Positions 1-6,489 of a stretch of DNA of 7,970 nucleotides are shown here, in pieces. This stretch comes from an uncultured Alphaproteobacteria bacterium. Lineage in GTDB: Bacteria > Pseudomonadota > Alphaproteobacteria > RF32 > CAG-239. Both the position numbers and the translations under genes were made by a program. The DNA lies in assembly GCA_944392285.1 (NCBI GenBank), contig CALXWF010000109.1:1-7970 (forward strand), in the 5' to 3' direction. How positions within the stretch are numbered: the stretch's first letter is position 1; each line of letters starts with the position of its first letter. The notes under the pieces were generated by a model, which saw only the letters and a program-made list of their open reading frames with translations, ran no database searches and was not told the DNA's origin.

Positions 1-1
1 C

Positions 2-1213
2 GGAGATTTGTTTATTGCGCTCAAAGGCGAAAAGTTTGACGGGCATGACTATGTGGCACAAGTCTTGGAAAAAGGCGCGGCTTTGGTTATGGTGGAACGT
101 CTTTCAGACCAGATCCCGGTTCATCGGCAAATCGTGGTTAAAGATTGCTTGGAGGCTTATGGGCGAATCGGAGCTTATAATCGCTCTTTGTTTAAGGGAA
201 AAGTTATCGGTTTGACCGGAAGCGCCGGTAAGACCACAACCAAAGAAGAGTTGAAGTTTATTTTAAGCGGGTTTGGCAAAGTTTATGCCACGAGCGGTAA
301 TTTTAATAATTTTGTCGGCGTGCCGAAAACTTTGTGCGATTTGGACATGAGTGCCGATTATGCCGTTATTGAAATGGGGATGAGCGCCAAAGGAGAAATT
401 GAGCGTTTGGTGTCTTATGTGCGCCCCGATATTGCTTTGGTGACAAATGTTTATCCGATGCATATTGAATTTTTTCCGAATTTTGAGGCGATTGCCGAGG
501 CTAAAGCCGAAATTTTTACCGGTCTTAAAAAAGGCGGAACAGCCGTTATTAATGCCGATACCAATTTTGCCGATGTCTTAGAAAAAAGAGCGGCAGAGCA
601 GGGCGCAAAGATTGTAAAATTTGGCCGCTTTAATCAGGGAGAATATCAATTTTCTACCGCGGCAGAAGGTGACCATCATCTGTATAATGCTTGGGCGACT
701 TTGGCGGTGGTCAAAGAACTTGGGTTAGATGTTGCAAAAGCACAAAGCGAGATTAAAAATTTTGCGGCTCTTGACGGGCGCGGTAAGCAACATTTGCTCC
801 ACTTGCCGCAAGGTGGAAGCTATACTTTGGTTGATGACAGCTATTCCGGACAACCCGAGGCGATGAAGTTGGCTTTGCAGTCTTTGAGCAAGATGAAAAC
901 CAACGGGCGTAAGATTGCGGTTATCGGCAAAATGGCCGAGCTTGGCGATACATCGGTTGCGCAACATAAAGATGTCGGTAAGGTTGCCGCGGCTTGCGGG
1001 TTGGATGTGGTGGTTGGGGTTTGTCCCGAGACTAAAGATGTCTTGGCCGAGCTGCCGCCCGCCGTTGAACGTTTCTATTTTGAAAATAAAGAAGGTTTGG
1101 ATGAATTTTTGTTAAATAAGTTATTGCAAAATAATGATATTGTCCTTATAAAGGGGGCAAGATATTCTTCAAAACTATATCAGGTTGCCGAAAGCCTGAT
1201 TAACAGAGGGTAA
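2..1213 (+). CDS. murF: UDP-N-acetylmuramoyl-tripeptide--D-alanyl-D-alanine ligase (MurF), 5' end cut off by window edge
   Basis: MurF is a cytoplasmic ATP-dependent ligase that adds D-Ala-D-Ala to the UDP-MurNAc-tripeptide, the last cytoplasmic step of peptidoglycan precursor synthesis. The frame is open from base 2 and reads GDLFIALKGEKFDGHD, the usual MurF/MurE N-terminal domain. Comparison with E. coli MurF suggests about 38 residues are missing before the window, so the TTG at 8 is an internal Leu. Counting that Leu as residue 1, the ATP P-loop GSAGKTTTK is at 71-79, GNFNNFVGVP at 98-107, the VIEMG glutamate at 122, the His of MHIEFF at 152, DGRG at 256-259, DDSY at 276-279, GKMAELG near 307, and KGAR near the C-terminus. 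Odd points: the usual GRHNxxN reads GDHHLYN (221-227), DDSYNANP reads DDSYSGQP, and the central domain before GDHH is about 24 residues shorter than in E. coli. It ends 3 bases before nrdR. The family is clear; the substrate is slightly less certain because of these changes. Confidence 0.9.
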   Translation, partial: GDLFIALKGEKFDGHDYVAQVLEKGAALVMVERLSDQIPVHRQIVVKDCLEAYGRIGAYNRSLFKGKVIGLTGSAGKTTTKEELKFILSGFGKVYATSGNFNNFVGVPKTLCDLDMSADYAVIEMGMSAKGEIERLVSYVRPDIALVTNVYPMHIEFFPNFEAIAEAKAEIFTGLKKGGTAVINADTNFADVLEKRAAEQGAKIVKFGRFNQGEYQFSTAAEGDHHLYNAWATLAVVKELGLDVAKAQSEIKNFAALDGRGKQHLLHLPQGGSYTLVDDSYSGQPEAMKLALQSLSKMKTNGRKIAVIGKMAELGDTSVAQHKDVGKVAAACGLDVVVGVCPETKDVLAELPPAVERFYFENKEGLDEFLLNKLLQNNDIVLIKGARYSSKLYQVAESLINRG

Positions 1214-1216
1214 AAC

Positions 1217-1687
1217 ATGAAATGTCCGTTTTGCGGCTGTGAGGAAACTCAGGTCAAAGATTCTCGCGATGCCGATGATAATACGGCTATTCGCCGTCGG
1301 CGTGAGTGTCCCGAATGCGGCTCGCGCTTTACGACTTTTGAACGTGTCCAATTAAGGGAATTGACCGTAGTTAAGAAAAACGGTGAAAAAACGCCTTTTG
1401 ACAGAGATAAACTCGCACGTTCCATTGAGCTGGCTGTGCGCAAGCGTCCGGTTAGCCCCGAAAGAGTTGAAAAAGTGGTGAACTCCATTCAACGACAGTT
1501 GGAAGTCTCCGGTGAAACAGAAATTCCGACGACGACAATCGGGGAATATGTGATGGAGGCTTTGTCTAACTTGGATCATATTGCGTATATTCGTTTTGCT
1601 TCGGTGTATCGTGATTTTCGCGAAGTGAAAGATTTTGAAGATTTTGTTGAAACTATTGATAAATTGGCTAAGCCGAAAGAGGAGTAA
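1217..1687 (+). CDS. nrdR: Transcriptional repressor NrdR of ribonucleotide reductase genes
   Basis: NrdR senses (d)ATP and represses ribonucleotide reductase operons by binding NrdR boxes in their promoters. At 156 residues it has the usual family length. The zinc ribbon comes first, with cysteines at 3, 6, 31 and 34 (KCPFCGC and ECPECGS) and the conserved DSRDADDNTAIRRRREC between them. The nucleotide-binding ATP-cone domain follows at about 49-139, opening with VVKKNGEKTPFDRDKL and closing with AYIRFASVYRDF. The ATG at 1217 has AGAGGG (1205-1210) in front, lying over the end of murF, which indicates translational coupling. The start puts the first Cys at residue 3, as in other NrdR proteins. 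nusB begins 1 base after its stop. No ribonucleotide reductase gene lies in the window, so its targets are elsewhere. Confidence 0.97.
   Translation: MKCPFCGCEETQVKDSRDADDNTAIRRRRECPECGSRFTTFERVQLRELTVVKKNGEKTPFDRDKLARSIELAVRKRPVSPERVEKVVNSIQRQLEVSGETEIPTTTIGEYVMEALSNLDHIAYIRFASVYRDFREVKDFEDFVETIDKLAKPKEE
1676..1684 (+). promoter_or_regulatory. Ribosome binding site that fixes the nusB start
   Basis: AAAGAGGAG lies 4 bases before the ATG at 1689 and inside the last codons of nrdR. It supports 1689 as the nusB start rather than the in-frame ATG at 1635, which would add 18 residues lying wholly inside nrdR and has no comparable site. Confidence 0.75.
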
Positions 1688-1688
1688 A

Positions 1689-2174
1689 ATGGCAAAATTT
1701 GTTTCTGAAAAAATTAAGATGAAGTCCGGCGCTCGGTTGGCTGCCGTGCAGGCTACTTATATGATTGAGTATGGGCAGTTGTCGGTAGATGAGGTGATTA
1801 AAGACTTTATTAACGGTGAAGTCGGTCGTTTTGCCATTGCCGAGGAAGACGGCGGTGCTCATGAAAAATTGGTTGAACTTGAAAAAATTGATACCAACTA
1901 TTTTGCAACCTTGACCCGTAATGTGCATGAGAAAAAAGAGTTTTTGGAAAAATCTTTGGCTCTGTATTTGAAAGAAGGCTGGCAGTTTGACCGTTTGGAC
2001 GGGACATTGCGCGCTTTGTTGCTTTGCGCATCTTATGAGCTTATCAACACCTTAGATGTTGATGTTAAAGTTTTAATTCAAGAATATGTTGACCTGGCCT
2101 ATGCTTTTTTCAGCAAAAATGAACCAAAAATGGTAAATGCTTTGTTGGATCAGATTGCCAAACAAGTAAGGTAA
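1689..2174 (+). CDS. nusB: Transcription antitermination factor NusB
   Basis: NusB binds boxA RNA together with NusE (ribosomal protein S10) and helps RNA polymerase read through rRNA operons. The 161-residue all-helical protein carries the family signatures: SGARLAAVQATYMIEYG at residues 13-29 (the usual ARxxALQxLY helix), TLRALLLCASYEL at 106-118, VDVKVLIQEYVDLAYAF at 124-140, and NEPKMVNALLDQIAK at 144-158, matching the usual FVNGVLD segment. E. coli NusB has 139 residues; the extra length here is a short N-terminal tail and an acidic insert around 44-66. The start was chosen at 1689 from the strong ribosome site. The gap to nrdR is 1 base, so the two are co-translated. A longer form starting at 1635 is possible but unlikely. 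Confidence 0.93.
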   Translation: MAKFVSEKIKMKSGARLAAVQATYMIEYGQLSVDEVIKDFINGEVGRFAIAEEDGGAHEKLVELEKIDTNYFATLTRNVHEKKEFLEKSLALYLKEGWQFDRLDGTLRALLLCASYELINTLDVDVKVLIQEYVDLAYAFFSKNEPKMVNALLDQIAKQVR

Positions 2175-2220
2175 GCTGACGGCATGAAACCTCCGCCTAT
2201 GGTAAATTGAGGGTAGAAAA

Positions 2221-2751
2221 ATGACGGTAATGAAAGTTTATGAATATCCGCATCCGATTTTGAAACAAAAAGCGGAAAAAGTTGAAAAAGTTGATGATAA
2301 TCTGCGTCGTCTGCTTGATGATATGTTAGAAACCATGTATCAGGCCGTCGGTGTCGGTTTGGCGGCGCCTCAGGTCGGTATTTCAAAACGTATTGTGGTG
2401 ATTGATGCCGAAAGAGATGATGAGGGAAATAAGCCCGGTAATCCGCTTTATCTGATTAATCCGGAAATTATTGAAAAATCAGAAGAAAAAGTTTGCGGTG
2501 AAGAGGGGTGTTTGTCCGTGCCGGAGCAAAGAGCCGAAGTTGAGCGTTTTGCTTGGGTGAAAGTTCGCTATTTGGATTATAACGGAGAACCGAGAGAAAT
2601 GTTGGCGGATGACTTTTTGGCAATTGTTGTTCAACACGAACTCGATCATTTGGACGGGATTTTATATATTGATCGCATCAGCCGCTTAAAGCGATCCATG
2701 CTTTTGAAAAAATTGCAAAAAATGCGTGAAGAAAAGGGCGAAAGTAAATAA
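2221..2751 (+). CDS. def: Peptide deformylase
   Basis: Peptide deformylase removes the formyl group from the N-terminal Met of new proteins at the ribosome. All three catalytic motifs are present in this 176-residue protein: GVGLAAPQVG at 44-53, EEGCLSVP at 94-101 and QHELDH at 138-143. The metal ligands are therefore Cys97, His139 and His143, with Glu140 as catalytic acid/base. A Glu before the GCLSVP motif and the full length agree with an active type-I enzyme rather than an inactive paralogue. The C-terminus is a basic helix (RLKRSMLLKKLQKMREEK), which in related enzymes contacts the ribosome. GAGGG at 2209-2213 sits 7 bases before the ATG at 2221; the ATG at 2230 is a less favoured alternative. 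The fmt start codon follows the stop directly, pairing deformylation with formylation. Confidence 0.97.
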   Translation: MTVMKVYEYPHPILKQKAEKVEKVDDNLRRLLDDMLETMYQAVGVGLAAPQVGISKRIVVIDAERDDEGNKPGNPLYLINPEIIEKSEEKVCGEEGCLSVPEQRAEVERFAWVKVRYLDYNGEPREMLADDFLAIVVQHELDHLDGILYIDRISRLKRSMLLKKLQKMREEKGESK

Positions 2752-3681
2752 ATGAAAATTGTTTTTATGGGGACGCCGGATTTTTCGGTTCCGGTTTTAA
2801 AGGCTTTAGCTGCCGCGCATGAAGTGGTTTGTGTATATACGCAGCCTCCGCGGGAAGCAGGACGCGGAAATAATTTGCGTAAAACGCCCGTGCATTTGGC
2901 TGCAGAAACTTTGGGAATTGAGGTTAGACATCCTGTGAGCTTAAAATCTGCCGAAGAACAGGCTGCTTTCAAGGCATTGAATGCTGATGTTGCCGTGGTG
3001 GCTGCTTATGGTTTGTTATTGCCGCCGGCAATTTTAGAGGCTTTTCCAAAGGGGTGTTTGAATATTCATGCTTCACTTTTGCCCAGATGGCGTGGTGCAG
3101 CGCCGATTCAGCGGGCAATTGAAGCCGGAGATAAAAAAAGCGGTGTGACCATTATGCAGATGGATAAGGGTCTTGATACCGGTGCAATGCTCTTGAAAGC
3201 CGAAGTTGAAATTGATGAAAATACGACGGGAGAAACTTTGCATGACGCTTTAAGTGCTGCCGGTAGTGAATTGATTTTAAATGCTTTGGCAAGATTAGAT
3301 ACCTTGCCTCAAATTGCCCAGCCGGAGCAGGGAGTCACTTATGCCGCCAAACTTGACAAAGCGGAAAGCCGCCTTGATTTTAGAAAATCTGCCGTGGAAT
3401 TGGAGCGAAAAATCAGAGCTTTTTGTCCTTATCCCGGAACTTATTTTGAATATGAGGGGGAGCGTTTTAAGGTTTTGAAAGCCAGAGTCGAAGATGACTC
3501 TGAAAATATGACCTACGGCAAACTTTTGGTTCATGAAAATCGTTTGATGATTATTTGTATGCAAGGTTTGTTGGAAATTTTGGAAATTCAGCGACAAGGA
3601 AAGAAGCCGATGCCGGTTGCCGAACTGCTTAGAGGTTTTAAGTTTCGTTCAGGCGCGGTTATTAATTATCCGCAAAAATAA
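2752..3681 (+). CDS. fmt: Methionyl-tRNA formyltransferase
   Basis: Fmt transfers a formyl group from 10-formyl-tetrahydrofolate to Met on initiator tRNA. The protein has 309 residues (E. coli 315). The N-terminal Rossmann domain begins MKIVFMGTPDFSVPVL. The tRNA-contacting loop is GRGNNLRKTPV (37-47). The catalytic region CLNIHASLLPRWRGAAPIQ follows, with Asn104 and His106, then GLDTGAM with Asp142; these match the Asn-His-Asp triad known in the family. The C-terminal OB-like tRNA-binding domain covers about 205-309 (FCPYPGTYFEYEGERFKVLKA). The start codon directly follows the def stop (TAAATG). The nearest purine-rich site, AAGGG at 2734-2738, is 13 bases away, so translation probably depends on coupling to def. 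A terminator follows within a few bases, making this the last gene of the operon. Confidence 0.97.
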   Translation: MKIVFMGTPDFSVPVLKALAAAHEVVCVYTQPPREAGRGNNLRKTPVHLAAETLGIEVRHPVSLKSAEEQAAFKALNADVAVVAAYGLLLPPAILEAFPKGCLNIHASLLPRWRGAAPIQRAIEAGDKKSGVTIMQMDKGLDTGAMLLKAEVEIDENTTGETLHDALSAAGSELILNALARLDTLPQIAQPEQGVTYAAKLDKAESRLDFRKSAVELERKIRAFCPYPGTYFEYEGERFKVLKARVEDDSENMTYGKLLVHENRLMIICMQGLLEILEIQRQGKKPMPVAELLRGFKFRSGAVINYPQK

Positions 3682-3683
3682 AG

Positions 3684-3719
3684 AAAAAACCCTGAAGATA
3701 AAATCTTCGGGGTTTTTTT
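3684..3719. terminator. Bidirectional rho-independent terminator between fmt and the convergent minus-strand gene
   Basis: A 9-bp stem pairs CCCTGAAGA (3690-3698) with TCTTCGGGG (3704-3712), including one T-G wobble, around a 5-base TAAAA loop. It has six A's on its left and seven T's on its right, so it reads as an intrinsic terminator on both strands. It starts 2 bases after the fmt stop and lies 8 bases beyond the stop of the minus-strand gene ending at 3728, so it serves both. Confidence 0.92.
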
Positions 3720-3727
3720 AATCTTTT

Positions 3728-4309
3728 TTACAGCTCTCCTGCGGCGATTGCCATTTCTTCAAGGGTAAGCTGCATTTCCGGGCTGAAATCTTTAATCAGT
3801 ATACGGAAGTTTTCTTTTTCGTGTTCACTCAAAGGAATCTTGTCAACCTCATGGTGTGGGCTTGACTTAACGCCGCTTTCCAGCATTCTTTTCAGCATGG
3901 GATAGAGCCCCATGTAAAAACCGCTGCGACGGATTGCTTCTGTGTTGTGGTGAAGGAGCTTAAATGTCTCTTCGCTAATGTAACCATACGAAAGCATGTT
4001 AATTACCAAGCCACCATCAATTAACTCAGCCTGAAATACTCTGTCAAGGAATTGATATAATATCTCGCGGAGGTCCTTAGAATAAGGAAAACCGTTGAAG
4101 ATTAAATCATTATAGGTCCCTCGGAGGTCGTTGTAGTCCTCCACCGTTAAAATCTGCTCCAGATTTCGGATGTCCTCATCCGTAATTTCTTGAAGATAGA
4201 TTTTTTTTGAGAACTCTTTTAACAGATTTTCTTTGGCGGCAAGAGCTTGTTTTCTTTCAGCTTCTTGTCTTTCTTCTTCCAATTGAGCTTTTGTTTTCTT
4301 TTTTTTCAT
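3728..4309 (-). CDS. Hypothetical protein, 193 aa, with charged N-terminal coil; function not recognised
   Basis: I do not recognise this protein. Residues 1-38 are lysine/glutamate/glutamine-rich, begin with a basic KKKKTK run, and are likely a helix or coiled coil (AQLEEERQEAERKQALAAKENLLKEF has few hydrophobics). The rest (about 39-193) looks like a soluble, mostly helical domain with segments such as DEDIRNLEQIL, LREILYQFLDRVF, ISEETFKLLHH, and a C-terminal MQLTLEEMAIAAGEL. There is no signal peptide, no membrane segment, no cysteine and no obvious catalytic motif. The ATG at 4309 is the only early start, but no clear Shine-Dalgarno precedes it. It lies 22 bases after the small double-CxxC gene and is probably co-transcribed with it. 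Aspartate codons here are 6 GAC to 4 GAT, against 2 GAC to 11 GAT in def, so codon use differs from its neighbours. A long uninterrupted frame ending at a terminator supports a real gene. Confidence 0.8.
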   Translation of the reverse strand: MKKKKTKAQLEEERQEAERKQALAAKENLLKEFSKKIYLQEITDEDIRNLEQILTVEDYNDLRGTYNDLIFNGFPYSKDLREILYQFLDRVFQAELIDGGLVINMLSYGYISEETFKLLHHNTEAIRRSGFYMGLYPMLKRMLESGVKSSPHHEVDKIPLSEHEKENFRILIKDFSPEMQLTLEEMAIAAGEL

Positions 4310-4331
4310 AAAAATTAGGATTAATAGTTTT

Positions 4332-4493
4332 TTACCATGTGAAGGCTACATATGCCTCACTTTCTTCGATCTCTTTTAAAAATTTTTCTTGGATGTTAAT
4401 AATGCATCCTTGACAAAATTCTTCTTTTACTGAGCAGCCGGGGCACTTTGGCTTCGTGTCTGCTTTTTCTTTTTTTTCAATTTCTAAATCCAT
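4332..4493 (-). CDS. Small 53-aa protein with two CxxC pairs, possible zinc-binding peptide
   Basis: A short frame encodes 53 residues starting MDLEIEKKEKADTKPK, then CPGC at 17-20 and CQGC at 27-30, then an acidic amphipathic tail (NIQEKFLKEIEESEAYVAFTW). Four cysteines in a CxxC-x6-CxxC layout are typical of a small zinc ribbon or knuckle; zinc binding is inferred, not shown. It has no signal peptide and no membrane segment, so it is probably cytoplasmic. It sits 22 bases upstream of the 193-residue gene on the same strand, about 30 bases downstream of a good promoter, and is divergent from the macA-like gene. The Shine-Dalgarno is weak, which lowers confidence. No function or family was recognised. 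Confidence 0.6.
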   Translation of the reverse strand: MDLEIEKKEKADTKPKCPGCSVKEEFCQGCIINIQEKFLKEIEESEAYVAFTW

Positions 4494-4529
4494 AGCTATA
4501 ATTTTTTAATAATTCATTGTATGACTGGT

Positions 4530-4558
4530 AATATAGACAAAAGAAATAATTTTGGCAA
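4530..4558 (-). promoter_or_regulatory. Sigma70-like promoter for the minus-strand small-protein/hypothetical pair
   Basis: Reading the minus strand, TTGCCA (plus-strand 4553-4558) and TATATT (4530-4535) are separated by exactly 17 bases. Each hexamer matches 5 of 6 consensus positions (TTGACA, TATAAT). Transcription would start around 4522-4524, giving a leader of about 30 bases before the ATG at 4493. The spacing and position fit well, but the region is AT-rich, so a chance match is possible. Confidence 0.55.
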
Positions 4559-4591
4559 TATCTTTTTAACAGAATTTTTATTTTTTGTGGG

Positions 4592-4631
4592 TAGAATGAG
4601 CAAAGTTAGTCTTTTTTTAGAAAATAAGAGG
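4592..4631 (+). promoter_or_regulatory. Possible -10 element and ribosome binding site of the macA-like operon
   Basis: TAGAAT (4592-4597) is a 5-of-6 match to a -10 box and would give a leader of about 38 bases. No convincing -35 hexamer lies 16-18 bases upstream, so activator help or a different promoter is possible. AAGAGG (4626-4631) is a ribosome binding site 10 bases before the ATG at 4642. The ribosome site is more certain than the promoter. The whole divergent intergenic region (4494-4641) is 148 bases. Confidence 0.35.
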
Positions 4632-4641
4632 CCGTGTTCCG

Positions 4642-5802
4642 ATGAATAAATATATTAAATTTGCTGTTTTGGCTTTGCTTGCGGTTGGCGCTTTTTATTG
4701 GCTAAATGCCGAAAAAGAAAAACCGATTGAATATATTACCAAACCGGTTGAAAAAGGGAATATTACGGAAAAAATTACGGCTTCGGGCATTATCAACCCA
4801 ATTTCTACGGTTAATATCGGAACTCAGGTCTCCGGCACGATTGCCAAAATTTTTGTAGACTATAACTCTGAGGTTAAGAAAAATCAGCTCTTGGCGCAGA
4901 TTGACCCGGCTTTGTTTGAGGCAACGGTTAATCAAAAACGCGCAGCCTTGAATATTGCCAAAGCTGAGGTTGATGTGGTGAAAAATGATATTGAATATTA
5001 TCGCAAACACTTAAACCGTATTAAAAAACTTAATTCTTCAAAATATTCTACAGATAGTGAATTAGAATCTGCCGTAAGAGATTATAATAATGCCGTGGTG
5101 CAATTTGAGCTTAAAAAAGCTCAGGTTACACAAGCCGAGGCGGCTTTGCAATCTGCCGAAACGGAGTTGCGTTATACAAAAATTATTTCTCCCGTGGACG
5201 GAATTGTTGTTTCCAAGGAAGTTGAAGTCGGCCAGACGGTGGCAGCTTCCTTCCAGACGCCGACTTTATTTAATGTGGCAGAAGATTTAACTAAAATGCA
5301 AATCGAGGCCTCAATCGTTGAAGCCGATATTGCCAAAGTTAAAGAAGGGCAGTTGGTCGAGTTTACGGTTGATAGTTTTCCGGATGAAACATTTTACGGT
5401 ATGGTTATGCAAGTACGTAATAATCCGATTACGGTTTCAAACGTCGTTACCTATGAAGTTATTATTGATGTCAATAACCAAGAGGCTAAGCTCAAACCCG
5501 GTATGACGGCTAATGTTGAAGTTATTACCGCTCAGAAAGAAGATGTCTTGCTGGTGCCGAACCAGGCTTTGCGCTTTTATATGAATGATGGCAGCGGCCC
5601 GCAAAAACGCTATAGCGATAAAGGTTTGTGGATTTTGAAAAACGGTGTTGCCAAACGCGTTACTATTAAAACCGGCGTCAGTGATGAAGATAAAACCGAG
5701 GTCAGCGGCAAAGAATTGCAAGCCGGTGATGAGGTAATTGTTGAAAGAGTGGCCGGCGGAACACCCCATGCTCGCTCTGTTCGTATGAGGATGCCAAGAT
5801 AA
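4642..5802 (+). CDS. macA: MacA-like periplasmic adaptor subunit of a tripartite ABC efflux/secretion pump
   Basis: This is an RND/HlyD-type membrane fusion protein of 386 residues. It links an inner-membrane ABC transporter to an outer-membrane TolC-like channel. Residues 5-21 (IKFAVLALLAVGAFYWL) form an N-terminal membrane anchor with no lipobox Cys. The first half of the lipoyl domain is about 57-88 (VNIGTQVSGTI to AQIDPALF). A coiled-coil hairpin spans 90-178, the second lipoyl half is 180-213 (ISPVDGIVVSKEVEVGQTV), the beta-barrel about 218-297 ending in LKPGMTANVEV, and the membrane-proximal domain about 298-376 (VLLVPNQALRF to VIVERV). Hairpin length is close to E. coli MacA. The short C-terminal tail is Arg-rich (HARSVRMRMPR). 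It abuts the ATPase gene with no gap, marking it as the adaptor of this ABC system. The cargo (macrolide, peptide, lipid or siderophore) cannot be told from sequence; the symbol is given by similarity of architecture. Confidence 0.88.
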   Translation: MNKYIKFAVLALLAVGAFYWLNAEKEKPIEYITKPVEKGNITEKITASGIINPISTVNIGTQVSGTIAKIFVDYNSEVKKNQLLAQIDPALFEATVNQKRAALNIAKAEVDVVKNDIEYYRKHLNRIKKLNSSKYSTDSELESAVRDYNNAVVQFELKKAQVTQAEAALQSAETELRYTKIISPVDGIVVSKEVEVGQTVAASFQTPTLFNVAEDLTKMQIEASIVEADIAKVKEGQLVEFTVDSFPDETFYGMVMQVRNNPITVSNVVTYEVIIDVNNQEAKLKPGMTANVEVITAQKEDVLLVPNQALRFYMNDGSGPQKRYSDKGLWILKNGVAKRVTIKTGVSDEDKTEVSGKELQAGDEVIVERVAGGTPHARSVRMRMPR

Positions 5803-6489
5803 ATGTTGATATCGGTTAGAAATGTTAAAAAATCTTATCCGTTGGATGGGCTAAAACTCAACATCCTTAAAGGAATTTCTTTAGAAATAGGAAAGGGCGA
5901 GTTTGTGGCCATTATGGGGCCGTCAGGTTCCGGAAAGTCAACCCTGATGAATATTTTGGGCGGTTTGGATAAACCGACTTCCGGCAGCTATATTCTTGAC
6001 GGCGTTGATATCAGCCGTCTTAATGCAGATGGTTTGGCTGAAATCAGAAATAAAAAGATCGGCTTTGTCTTTCAGGGCTTTAACTTGTTGTCGCGTACGA
6101 CTGCCATCGAAAATGTGGAGTTGCCGATGGTTTATGCCGGCGTTCCGGCTGCCGAGCGGAGAGAACGTGCCATGAAAGCCTTGCAAAAAGTGGGCTTGAA
6201 AGAACGTATGTATCATCAGCCGAACCAGCTTTCGGGCGGGCAACAACAACGTGTGGCAATCGCCAGAGCCATTGTGAATGAGGCGCCGATTATTTTTGCC
6301 GATGAGCCGACCGGTAATCTTGATACAAAAATGAGTGTTGAAATTATGGATTTGTTTACCCGCCTTAATAAAGATTTGGGGCGTACCATTATTTTAGTTA
6401 CTCATGAAGAGGATATTGCCGCTTTTGCCGATAGAATTATTAAGATTGTCGACGGTGAAATTCAGTCCGATGAAAAGGTTGTTAAATGA
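5803..6489 (+). CDS. ABC transporter ATP-binding subunit of MacB/LolD type
   Basis: This 228-residue ATPase powers the MacB-type permease encoded next to it. All nucleotide-binding motifs are intact: Walker A GPSGSGKST (39-47), Q-loop Gln91 in VFQGFNLL, signature LSGGQQQR (143-150), Walker B IIFADEP (163-169) with catalytic Glu168, D-loop NLD (172-174), and switch His201 in VTHE. The sequence GFVFQGFNLLSRTTAIENVELPMVYAG is typical of the MacB/LolD/FtsE branch of importer-like ATPases used for mechanotransmission. E. coli MacB carries this domain fused to the permease; here it is a separate gene, as in many MacAB and YknXYZ-like operons. It starts directly after the adaptor stop (TAAATG), with GAGGA at 5787-5791 as a likely ribosome site, and its last bases overlap the permease start. 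Confidence 0.95.
   Translation: MLISVRNVKKSYPLDGLKLNILKGISLEIGKGEFVAIMGPSGSGKSTLMNILGGLDKPTSGSYILDGVDISRLNADGLAEIRNKKIGFVFQGFNLLSRTTAIENVELPMVYAGVPAAERRERAMKALQKVGLKERMYHQPNQLSGGQQQRVAIARAIVNEAPIIFADEPTGNLDTKMSVEIMDLFTRLNKDLGRTIILVTHEEDIAAFADRIIKIVDGEIQSDEKVVK

Noticed and set aside
8..10. TTG as a start codon for a complete 401-residue MurF
   Set aside because: The frame is open to the left edge and reads GDLFIALKG, in the middle of the MurF N-terminal domain, so the codon is an internal Leu and the gene is truncated by the window.
1635..1688. An upstream in-frame ATG that would lengthen NusB by 18 residues
   Set aside because: The extra residues lie wholly inside nrdR, have no ribosome site, and do not match NusB; the ATG at 1689 has a strong site 4 bases ahead.
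2646..2972. A 108-codon minus-strand frame across the def/fmt junction
   Set aside because: It overlaps two well-supported genes on the opposite strand and resembles no known protein.
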